21,591 nucleotides of DNA. Source: JAQVEM01 sp964595565. Lineage in GTDB: Bacteria > Actinomycetota > Humimicrobiia > Humimicrobiales > Humimicrobiaceae. The position numbers were made by a program, and so were the translations under genes. The DNA lies in the NCBI GenBank assembly GCA_964595565.1, contig CAZQQX010000031.1, positions 1 to 21,591 of the forward strand, in the 5' to 3' direction. Below are positions 7,965 through 14,910 of the stretch, piece by piece; position 1 is the first letter of the stretch, and each line of letters starts with the position of its first letter. Below the pieces are notes generated by a model. The model was given only the letters and a program-made list of their open reading frames with translations. It was not told where the DNA came from and made no database searches.

Positions 7965-8525
7965 TATGGCATAGCTCCTCCCGGTTTTGATGGGAGCCAG
8001 CCAGCCGGTCAGGTGGTGGATGGAGTTGTTTATATGTACAGAGCAGAGGAATTTAAACCAGGACCAACAGGCGTAGATGAGGTTATTAATTATAAAATAG
8101 GTCTCCTGCATGAGATAAGCCATGCCTACTATTTCGTGGTGTATCCGAATGCATTTATAAAAAATGACTGGCTAAACGAGGTGCTTGCAGATAAATCAAT
8201 AACGGGTTAGAATATTGACCCTCATTCAATAAGCAATGATGGGTTAAAAGAACTTATTCTGCGCGGGGATTTTATAACTCTTTCAGAGCTTGAGAGCAGG
8301 CAGGAGCGTAAACACGAGCCAGATGATAACAATATATTTGATGAGTATATATCATTTGTTAATTTTATATCTTTGAATTTTGGCTTTGATGTTCTGCATC
8401 TATTTCTTGGCGAATATGACAGCTCCAGGGACCTTACTACTTCCCTTGAGGCTGCAACAAAATTGGAACCGGCCACTTTTGAAGAGCAATGGCTGGATGC
8501 GATTGAAAAGGGCCCTTCATTTTAA
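7965..8525 (+). pseudogene. Interrupted gluzincin metallopeptidase (peptidase MA-like)
   Basis: One reading frame stays open from 7920 to the TAA at 8523-8525, apart from a single TAG at 8208-8210. Before the TAG the translation shows YGIAPPGFDG, the zinc motif HEISH (His codons at 8109 and 8121, Glu between) and WLNEVLAD (Trp codon at 8169). HExxH followed about 16 residues on by W-L-N-E is the pattern of peptidase MA-like gluzincins. After the TAG about 105 further codons read as normal acidic protein and end in LDAIEKGPSF. No ATG and no signal peptide precede the domain: the frame runs back almost into ybeY, so the 5' end also seems lost. A GTG at 8013 could start a 65-residue fragment. 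I judge it a decayed gene; a sequencing error or stop-codon readthrough would be the alternatives. Confidence 0.75.
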
Positions 8526-8618
8526 AAGGCATCTAATTATAAAAGACATCTGTATAAAATAAAGTAAAAGAATAGCTCTGCTGTTTTAAAATTATCCCTG
8601 CATGTTATTAATTTGCTA

Positions 8619-8647
8619 TTGACAGGTAGTGTTAAAATTGAGATAGA
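8619..8647 (+). promoter_or_regulatory. Possible promoter of the GNAT-era genes
   Basis: A perfect -35 TTGACA (8619-8624) is followed after 17 nt by GATAGA (8642-8647), a poor -10 that matches only 3 of 6 positions. The leader to the GNAT start would be about 35 nt. The surrounding 163 bp (8526-8688) hold no gene. Confidence 0.35.
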
Positions 8648-8688
8648 CATGTTTTTTTAAATTGTTCGATTAAATATTAGCTTATAGT

Positions 8689-9156
8689 ATGGAAAATATT
8701 ATTTTCCAGGAAATAAAAGATTTTGACTGGAGATTGGTTGATAGAATAGCAAGGCTGGAAGAAAGAAATCTTGGAAGAGATGCCTCAATAAACCAGTGGG
8801 GCATACCGGTAATAATAAGATATGGAAAATTTATCGCAGCCAGGTTAAGTAATAATGATTCTGATATTATCGGGGTTTGCGAAATTATTAAAACCTGGGA
8901 AGAAAATAACACTGCTTTTATACACTCCTTCTATATAGATAAAAAATACAGAAATAAAAGTATAGGTAAAGAGCTTCTGCAAAAGGTAATTGATATATTA
9001 AAAGATGAGGGTTTTAAGTCGGTGGAATTAACTGTTAGCCCGGGCAATGAGGCAGCCAGATGTTTATATAAAAAATTTGGTTTTAAGAAAATTGGCTTTA
9101 GGAAAAATGAATATGGCAGGGGAGTGGACCGGAATTTAATGAGATTAGAGCTCTAA
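8689..9156 (+). CDS. GNAT family N-acetyltransferase
   Basis: Predicted acyltransferase that moves an acetyl group from acetyl-CoA to an amine; the target is unknown. The 155-residue protein carries GNAT motif A at about residues 80-108 (FYIDKKYRNKSIGKELL) and motif B at about 112-134 (ELTVSPGNEAARCLYKKFGF), which resemble RimI-like and related acetyltransferases. In the pyrophosphate loop the usual R-G-x-G-x-G reads R88-N-K-S-I-G93, with Ser91 where Gly is common, so CoA binding may differ slightly. No ribosome binding site is visible before the ATG. The TAA stop and the ATG of era share one base (TAATG), which points to a common transcript and coupled translation. Confidence 0.88.
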   Translation: MENIIFQEIKDFDWRLVDRIARLEERNLGRDASINQWGIPVIIRYGKFIAARLSNNDSDIIGVCEIIKTWEENNTAFIHSFYIDKKYRNKSIGKELLQKVIDILKDEGFKSVELTVSPGNEAARCLYKKFGFKKIGFRKNEYGRGVDRNLMRLEL

Positions 9157-10058
9157 TGGATAAAAGTAATTTCAAATCAGGGTTTGTTGGTCTCATAGGG
9201 AGGACAAATGTAGGAAAATCTACACTGGTTAATAAGATAATTGACAAAAAAATAGTTATAACTTCGACCAGGCCGCAGACAACCCGGAATAAAATTAATT
9301 GTATTCTAAATACCAGAAATTCTCAGATAATATTTGTCGACTGCCCGGGTTTTTTTAAACCCGGGAATATGCTGGGGAAGAGAATGTATAATAGTGTTAT
9401 GGGTGTAATTGATGATTCAGACATAATTGTGGTAGTGGTAGATGTAGCAGGGGGTATAGGCAGCGGTGATTTTTTTGTTATTGACCATATAAAAAACAGG
9501 CCAAAACCAAAGTTTCTTCTTCTAAATAAGATAGATATGGTTTCAGTAGATAAGATAAAAAAGGAGAAAGAAAAAATAAAGAATTTTGATTTTTTTGACT
9601 ATACAGGTGAAATTTCTGCCAGAACCGGGGAGAATGTTGATAAGTTTTTATCATTTTTAACCATGAAGCTGCCTGAGGGTCCCAGATATTTTGATAAAAA
9701 TATTAACACTAACCAGCCTCTGGAGAAAATAATATCCGAGATAGTCAGGGAAAAGTTGTTTGAAAATTTATCACAGGAGATTCCCCATAGCATAGATGTA
9801 AATGTTGATAGACTTGAGGAAACTAAAAATAAAAAGGGGGAGAATCTAACTATCATAGAATGTAGCATATATGCTGAAAGATTGTCACAAAAAGCTATAA
9901 TAATTGGAAAGTCAGGCAATATGCTTAAGAAAGCAGGAAGAAAAGCAAGACTGGAACTTGAAACCTTTCTAAAAAGCAGGGTCTTTTTGAAATTATGGGT
10001 TAAAGTTGAAAAGAACTGGACAAAAAATGAACTTATTCTTAACAGGTTCGGTTACTGA
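9156..10058 (+). CDS. era: GTPase Era
   Basis: Essential-type GTPase that binds the 3' end of 16S rRNA and assists 30S subunit assembly at the inner face of the membrane. The 300-residue protein has G1 GRTNVGKS (15-22), G2 RPQTTR (39-44), G3 DCPG (62-65), G4 NKID (124-127) and G5 SA (154-155), followed by a C-terminal KH domain (about 200-290) with IIIGKSGNMLKKAG as its GxxG loop. Most Era proteins have GRPNVGKS and DTPG, so Thr17 and Cys63 are mild departures. It starts one base inside the GNAT stop codon. In Firmicutes era sits just before recO; here deoC lies between them. Confidence 0.97.
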   Translation: MDKSNFKSGFVGLIGRTNVGKSTLVNKIIDKKIVITSTRPQTTRNKINCILNTRNSQIIFVDCPGFFKPGNMLGKRMYNSVMGVIDDSDIIVVVVDVAGGIGSGDFFVIDHIKNRPKPKFLLLNKIDMVSVDKIKKEKEKIKNFDFFDYTGEISARTGENVDKFLSFLTMKLPEGPRYFDKNINTNQPLEKIISEIVREKLFENLSQEIPHSIDVNVDRLEETKNKKGENLTIIECSIYAERLSQKAIIIGKSGNMLKKAGRKARLELETFLKSRVFLKLWVKVEKNWTKNELILNRFGY

Positions 10059-10079
10059 TTATACAGGGTGTCAGAAGTG

Positions 10080-10108
10080 TTATTTTAATAAGAAAATGAT
10101 TAAAATAA
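10080..10108 (+). repeat. AT-rich inverted repeat between era and deoC
   Basis: TTATTTTAAT (10080-10089) and ATTAAAATAA (10099-10108) are perfect 10-bp arms around a 9-nt loop. There is no G+C in the stem and no following T run, so it is a poor terminator. It could be an operator for deoC, or chance in AT-rich DNA. Confidence 0.4.
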
Positions 10109-10166
10109 TAGCAGGATAATAAAATTTAAAATAAATATATAAAAAAGTTTATGCGATGAAAGGCTG

Positions 10167-10877
10167 GTGGTAAAAACGTTAACCAAAGAACAACTGGCAA
10201 AGACTATTGACCAGACATTGCTTAACCCGGTTGTGACCTCAAAAGAAGTAGAGCAGTTGTGCTTAAATGCGAAGAAGTATCATTTTGCTGCAGTGTGCAT
10301 CAATCCAACCTTTGTGGCCCAGGCAAAAAGGATACTGGGCGGGAGTGATGTAAAAATCTGTTCCGTGGTAGGTTATCCGCTGGGGGCAAATACCACAGAG
10401 ACAAAGGTGTTTGAAGCAAGAGATAATGTAAGAAAAGGCGCGGATGAGCTGGACATGGTTATTAATCTGGGGGCAGTCAAAGGCGGTAATTATGAGTATG
10501 TTGAAAGAGAAATAAAAATAGTGGTAAATGTAATAAGGCGTGAACAGATAGCAGAGTACAACAAACATATTAATATTAAAGTTATAATAGAAACTGCTAT
10601 CCTGACCAGGGATGAAATAAAGAAAGTCTGCTCTATTATTGAAAGGTCCGGTGCGGATTTTATAAAGACTTCCACTGGCTTTGGCGTGAAAGGTGTTGAG
10701 CTTGATGATATAAGACTGATTCGGGAAGTAGTGACCAGAAATATAGGCGTGAAAGCATCTGGTGGAATAAGGACTTTTGGGGATGCGCAGGCTCTTATAG
10801 ATGCCGGTGCTACGAGACTGGGGACGAGCAGCGGGGTCAGTATATTAAAAGAGTACAGTGCTATTTTTGATAAATAA
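10167..10877 (+). CDS. deoC: Deoxyribose-phosphate aldolase DeoC
   Basis: Class I aldolase that cleaves 2-deoxy-D-ribose 5-phosphate into glyceraldehyde 3-phosphate and acetaldehyde, feeding deoxynucleoside carbon into glycolysis. The 236-residue protein shows the catalytic set: Asp96 in GADELDMVINLG, the Schiff-base Lys167 in FIKTSTGF and Lys196 in VKASGGIRT, matching in order and spacing the catalytic residues of E. coli DeoC. Start is GTG at 10167 with AAAGG at 10159-10163 close upstream; nearby ATGs run into stops within a few codons. The next gene, recO, starts 4 nt after its stop. The position between era and recO is unusual; the Firmicutes nucleoside gene near era is normally cdd, which is absent. 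Confidence 0.95.
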   Translation: MVKTLTKEQLAKTIDQTLLNPVVTSKEVEQLCLNAKKYHFAAVCINPTFVAQAKRILGGSDVKICSVVGYPLGANTTETKVFEARDNVRKGADELDMVINLGAVKGGNYEYVEREIKIVVNVIRREQIAEYNKHINIKVIIETAILTRDEIKKVCSIIERSGADFIKTSTGFGVKGVELDDIRLIREVVTRNIGVKASGGIRTFGDAQALIDAGATRLGTSSGVSILKEYSAIFDK

Positions 10878-10881
10878 TAAA

Positions 10882-11664
10882 ATGCCATCCTACAAAGCAA
10901 AAGCTATTATTTTAAGAACATACAAACTGGGTGAGTCGGATAAGATATTAAAAATGTACTCCCTGGATAGTGGCATAATAAGTGCGGTGGCGAAGGGCTC
11001 CAGAAAAGTACGCAGCAGGTTTGGGGGCAGGCTGGAGCTTTTTAATGTGGTAGAACTTGAACTTGCCAGAGGAAGGAACCTTGATATTATAAACCAGGTA
11101 GAAATAGTAAAAAGTTTCAAAAACATTTCATCTGATTTTTATAAATTCGTTTTTTGCGAAATATTGAGTAATATTATTTTAAAAACCCAGGCTTCGGGCG
11201 GTGAGGCATCTCCGGTTATATTTAAATTAATTTATGTTTGTTTTAATGAAATAAATAATGCCGAACCGGAGGATATTGCATCATTAAAAAAGATTATGTG
11301 CTTTTTCGGTATTAAATTTTTGAGAGTGGCTGGGTACACACCTTTGCTTGAAAGCTGCAGTAAATGTAACAGGCCACTAAAAAATCTATATTCTTTTACC
11401 GGGGATAAAATTTATTTTTCAGTAAGATACGGGGGGATTCTCTGCAGTAAATGTGCGTCTTCTCTGCCGGACGCGGAAACACTGGGTGCTTCTGATTACA
11501 GGTTTTTATATGATTTATTTAACCTCAAAGTAGAAGATTTCAGGGATATGGAAGTAAACCCATTTACTTTAAAAAAAGTATATAAGTTGATTGAGGATTA
11601 TATAATTTATCATACCGAATGTAATGTGGACAGCTTTAAATATCTTAAAAAAATAGGAATATAA
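10882..11664 (+). CDS. recO: DNA repair protein RecO
   Basis: Recombination mediator that, with RecR and RecF, loads RecA onto SSB-coated single-stranded DNA. The 260-residue product begins MPSYKAKAIILRTYKLGESDKIL, the usual RecO opening with its OB-fold domain (about 1-80), followed by a helical domain and a zinc-binding module made by Cys159/Cys162 and Cys188/Cys191. I start it at ATG 10882, not at an in-frame GTG at 10858 inside deoC, because the conserved N-terminus begins there. The gap to deoC is only 4 nt, so expression should follow deoC. No ribosome binding site is evident. era-recO-glyQS is the standard neighbourhood, here with deoC inserted. Confidence 0.94.
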   Translation: MPSYKAKAIILRTYKLGESDKILKMYSLDSGIISAVAKGSRKVRSRFGGRLELFNVVELELARGRNLDIINQVEIVKSFKNISSDFYKFVFCEILSNIILKTQASGGEASPVIFKLIYVCFNEINNAEPEDIASLKKIMCFFGIKFLRVAGYTPLLESCSKCNRPLKNLYSFTGDKIYFSVRYGGILCSKCASSLPDAETLGASDYRFLYDLFNLKVEDFRDMEVNPFTLKKVYKLIEDYIIYHTECNVDSFKYLKKIGI

Positions 11665-11685
11665 GCATTTTAATAATTTATTTTT

Positions 11686-11694
11686 TGCTATAAT
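11686..11694 (+). promoter_or_regulatory. Extended -10 promoter candidate upstream of glyQ
   Basis: TGCTATAAT is a full extended -10 element. There is no clear -35, which such promoters do not need. The transcript would start near 11701 with a leader of about 59 nt. Confidence 0.45.
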
Positions 11695-11721
11695 ATCCAT
11701 TAATTTAACCTCCCGGTTTAA

Positions 11722-11750
11722 TTGACTATTAAAATTAATGTTATTAAAAT
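11722..11750 (+). promoter_or_regulatory. Promoter candidate immediately before glyQ
   Basis: TTGACT (11722-11727), exactly 17 nt, then TAAAAT (11745-11750). The predicted start near 11757 leaves only about 3 nt before the glyQ ATG, so this promoter would give an almost leaderless mRNA. glyQ has no Shine-Dalgarno sequence, which agrees with that. Confidence 0.5.
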
Positions 11751-11759
11751 AAGAAAACT

Positions 11760-12632
11760 ATGAATTTTCAGGATATTATTTTTAACCTTCAGAAGTACTG
11801 GGCAGATAATAACTGTGTTATAAAACAGCCTCTGGATATTGAAAAAGGCGCGGGAACTTTTAATCCCGATACTTTCCTCAGGTGCCTTGGCCCCGAGCCC
11901 TGGAATGTGGCCTATGTCGAGCCAAGCAGGAGGCCTACGGACGGGAGATACGGAGAGAATCCGTTCAGGACCCAGTTTTATTATCAATTCCAGATTTTAA
12001 TGAAACCCTCTCCGGACAATATAATAGAACTTTACCTTGGTTCACTTAAAAATCTGGGAATTGACCTGAAGCTGCATGACGTACGTTTTGTTGAAGATGA
12101 CTGGCAATCTCCAACCATTGGAGCCGCAGGCCTGGGATGGGAAGTATGGGCAGATGGGATGGAAATAACTCAGTTTACATATTTTCAGCAGATGGGCGGC
12201 CTGGCAGTTAAACCCGTATCTGCGGAAATAACTTATGGCCTGGAGCGTATTGCGATGTACCTGCAGGATAAAGATAGCTTCTGGGAGCTCGGATGGTCCG
12301 ATGATATAAGCTATGGGGACATTCACCTTGAATCTGAGAAACAATGGTCAGTTTACAACTTTGAAGTAGCATCCGTTGATATGCTTCTTGATTTATTTGA
12401 AAAATATGAGAGGGAATTTCATAAGGTTTTAAAAAAAGGGCTAATCTTCGTGGGGTGTGAATACGTACTTAAGTGCTCCCATGTTTTTAACTTACTTGAC
12501 GCGAGGGAAGCTATAAGTGTAGCTGAGAGGACATCGTATGTCGGCAGGGTGAGAAATCTTGCCAAAATATTATGTTCTGCTTATCTCAAGCAGAGAAAAG
12601 AACTTGGCTATCCACTTCTAAAGAAGAAATAA
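11760..12632 (+). CDS. glyQ: Glycyl-tRNA synthetase alpha subunit
   Basis: Catalytic-core subunit of the bacterial alpha2beta2 glycyl-tRNA synthetase, which activates glycine and joins it to tRNA-Gly. The 290-residue protein has the highly conserved N-terminus (FQDIIFNLQKYWADNNC), the class II region with CLGPEPWNVAYVEPSRRPTDGRYGENPFR, and the WEVWADGMEITQFTYFQQ segment; length is typical. glyS follows after 34 nt, so the two subunits should be made together. No ribosome binding site is visible upstream, and a strong promoter lies very close to the ATG. The 95-bp spacer is too short for a T-box leader, which controls glyQS in many Firmicutes. Confidence 0.97.
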   Translation: MNFQDIIFNLQKYWADNNCVIKQPLDIEKGAGTFNPDTFLRCLGPEPWNVAYVEPSRRPTDGRYGENPFRTQFYYQFQILMKPSPDNIIELYLGSLKNLGIDLKLHDVRFVEDDWQSPTIGAAGLGWEVWADGMEITQFTYFQQMGGLAVKPVSAEITYGLERIAMYLQDKDSFWELGWSDDISYGDIHLESEKQWSVYNFEVASVDMLLDLFEKYEREFHKVLKKGLIFVGCEYVLKCSHVFNLLDAREAISVAERTSYVGRVRNLAKILCSAYLKQRKELGYPLLKKK

Positions 12633-12666
12633 AATTAAAATAACAGGTAATTACGAGCAGAAAGTT

Positions 12667-14799
12667 ATGAATATTAAAGATAAGGGGAAACAATTACTTT
12701 TTGAAATTGGGACAGAAGAGATGCCCCCGTCCTGTGTGGGGGAAGGAGTAAGCGGGCTAAAAAGGGTTCTTGAGGCTAAATTTACCAAGAACAGATTAGA
12801 ATTCGGAAGTATTAATACCTTCAGCTCTCCCAGGAGGCTGGTATCTATAGTGGACAATTTAAGTGAGATGCAGGATCCAGAGGAGAAGATAATCACAGGT
12901 CCTCCGGTAGGAATTGCTTTTGACGACAGTGGAGTCCCCACAGAAGCTGCAAAGGGTTTTGCGCGGAGCCTGCACCTTAAAGTAGATGAACTTGAAAAGA
13001 TAAAAATAGAAGGTAAAGGCATATATCTCGGGAAGAAAATTATAGAAGAGGGCAGAAAAACCAGAGTATTGCTTGCGGACATACTCAGGGACACAATACT
13101 TTCATTAAATTTTAGCAAACAGATGACCTGGGCCGATTACAATATAAGATTTGTCAGGCCCATAAGATGGATAGTTGCTCTTTACGATAATGAAATAATA
13201 AAATTTAATATTGCGAATTTAAGTTCATCAAATGTTACTTTTGGCCATCGCACCATTAGCCCCGGACCTATAGTGATCAGGGACAGTAAAAATTATTTAA
13301 AGCTTCTGGGTGAAAAAGGAAAGGTAATAGCTGTTTCAGAAGAGAGAAGAAAATTAATATTGAACCAGATAAAGCGGCTGGAAGAAGAAGCATGGAAGAA
13401 TAAATTTAAGGTCGTTATAAGTGAGGATCTGCTGAATGATGTTGTGAACCTAGTTGAGATACCCAATGTCATTGTGGGAAGCTTTCCGGAAGAGTATCTG
13501 TACATTCCAAAGGAACTGCTGATAGAAGCGATACAATATCACCAGAAGTATTTTGCAGTTCTGGATAATGAAGGGAATGTCAGCACCAGTTTTTTAATCG
13601 TCCAGAATGGGGTAAGGGATGAAGGCGGCATAGCTAAAGGAAATGAGAGAGTTCTTAAAGCAAGATTAAGCGATGCAGCATTTTTTTACGAGGAAGATAG
13701 GAAGCATGATTTCAATTACTGGACCGAGAAACTAAAAGGGGTTATTTTCTTTTCGGGGCTCGGCAGCATGTATGATAAGGCTGAAAGACTAAAAAAAATA
13801 ACAGCCTTTATTACAGGTTTATTGAAAAAAGATGCCGGGGTTAAAGATTCTAATTTACTGGATGACCTCGCAAGGGCAAGTATGCTCTGTAAGTGTGACC
13901 TTGTTACAAATATGGTAGTGGAATTCCCCTCCCTCCAGGGCGTTGTGGGCCGGCAGTATTCGGTGGAAAGAAATGAAAAAGATGAAGTTTCAGATGCTGT
14001 ATTTGAGCATTACCTTCCGAGATTTGCCGGTGACCTGTTGCCATCGCAGGATGTGGGGCTGATACTATCCATTGCTGATAAAATTGATACCATAACTGGT
14101 ATATTTATGGCGGGAGAAATACCTACTGGTTCCCAGGACCCCTTTGCCCTAAGGAGAAAAGCATCCGGTATTGTCCTTTCGGTACTCAGAGGCCAATATG
14201 ACTTTGAACTGAGCGATTTAATAAAATATAATCTTGACTTATATTCAGGATATGCAGGTTCCGGGGGACGGGATGGATTAAAGTTAATTGAAGAGATAAA
14301 AGATTTTATAATAGCAAGATTCAGATTCATGCTGGAGAAAGAAAATAAAAGCCCGGACATACTGGAGTCAATTCTGGGTTCGGGCTGTAGTTCAATTCTG
14401 GATATAAATTTAAGATATAATGCGATTGAAGAATTTATTAAAGAGGATGATATTAAAAAATTATATTTTCCAATGGTAAGGTGTAAAAATATAATAAAAA
14501 GTGGCAGGTCTGGCGAGATAGATGTTGATTTGTTTGCAGAAGAATACGAAAAAAAACTTTATTTATCTATAGTTGAAAAGACAGATTTAATAAACAAACT
14601 TGCCGTAGACAGGGAATATAAAAAAATTCTTAAACAGCTTTATGATTTCGGGGAGGTTGTAGATATATTTTTTGACAGAGTTCTAGTCATGGATAATAAT
14701 GAGAAAGTAAGGTATAATCGTATGAATTTAATAAAAAAAGCAGTTGACCTGTACCTTACAGTAGCAGATTTTTCAAAATTAGTGATTAATAGTAATTAA
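12667..14799 (+). CDS. glyS: Glycyl-tRNA synthetase beta subunit
   Basis: Beta subunit of alpha2beta2 GlyRS; it binds tRNA-Gly and is needed for charging activity. The 710-residue protein starts with the family signature LLFEIGTEEMPPSCV, contains the HRTISPGPIVI and AIQYHQKYFAVLD segments, an HD-like central part (ADKIDTITGIFMAGEIPTGSQDPFALRR at about 475-505) and a C-terminal anticodon-binding DALR-type domain ending RVLVMDNNEKVRYNRMNLI. Length is normal. It starts at ATG 12667 with only a weak purine stretch upstream and probably shares the glyQ transcript. A 111-bp spacer with a promoter and an inverted repeat separates it from ppdK. Confidence 0.96.
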   Translation: MNIKDKGKQLLFEIGTEEMPPSCVGEGVSGLKRVLEAKFTKNRLEFGSINTFSSPRRLVSIVDNLSEMQDPEEKIITGPPVGIAFDDSGVPTEAAKGFARSLHLKVDELEKIKIEGKGIYLGKKIIEEGRKTRVLLADILRDTILSLNFSKQMTWADYNIRFVRPIRWIVALYDNEIIKFNIANLSSSNVTFGHRTISPGPIVIRDSKNYLKLLGEKGKVIAVSEERRKLILNQIKRLEEEAWKNKFKVVISEDLLNDVVNLVEIPNVIVGSFPEEYLYIPKELLIEAIQYHQKYFAVLDNEGNVSTSFLIVQNGVRDEGGIAKGNERVLKARLSDAAFFYEEDRKHDFNYWTEKLKGVIFFSGLGSMYDKAERLKKITAFITGLLKKDAGVKDSNLLDDLARASMLCKCDLVTNMVVEFPSLQGVVGRQYSVERNEKDEVSDAVFEHYLPRFAGDLLPSQDVGLILSIADKIDTITGIFMAGEIPTGSQDPFALRRKASGIVLSVLRGQYDFELSDLIKYNLDLYSGYAGSGGRDGLKLIEEIKDFIIARFRFMLEKENKSPDILESILGSGCSSILDINLRYNAIEEFIKEDDIKKLYFPMVRCKNIIKSGRSGEIDVDLFAEEYEKKLYLSIVEKTDLINKLAVDREYKKILKQLYDFGEVVDIFFDRVLVMDNNEKVRYNRMNLIKKAVDLYLTVADFSKLVINSN

Positions 14800-14814
14800 T
14801 AATAAATATTCCTC

Positions 14815-14843
14815 TTAATTTTTTTTTGTTTTTCTGTTATCAT
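14815..14843 (+). promoter_or_regulatory. Promoter candidate of ppdK
   Basis: TTAATT (14815-14820), a 17-nt spacer that ends in TGT, and TATCAT (14838-14843), i.e. a weak -35 plus an extended -10. The start would fall near 14850, about 60 nt ahead of ppdK. Confidence 0.45.
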
Positions 14844-14857
14844 ATTTCAATTTGGCT

Positions 14858-14873
14858 TTTCCAGTATTGGAAA
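14858..14873 (+). repeat. Operator-like inverted repeat in the ppdK leader
   Basis: TTTCCA-GTAT-TGGAAA, 6-bp arms around 4 nt, about 8-23 bp downstream of the predicted transcription start. The position suits a repressor site, but arms this short also arise by chance. Confidence 0.35.
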
Positions 14874-14910
14874 TAAATTAGTATTTAAAGATAAGAAAGG
14901 TTTGATAAAA

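Noticed and set aside
8208..8210. Pyrrolysine or general UAG recoding to explain the peptidase stop
   Set aside because: Four normal genes here end in TAG at the expected place, the peptidase also lacks a 5' end, and the hicA interruption is TAA, so gene decay is simpler.
10858..10881. Upstream GTG start for recO
   Set aside because: It lies within the deoC end and adds MLFLINNK before the conserved RecO N-terminus; ATG 10882 fits better.
11665..11759. T-box riboswitch before glyQS
   Set aside because: The spacer is only 95 nt and lacks the conserved T-box sequence, the specifier stem and an antiterminator.
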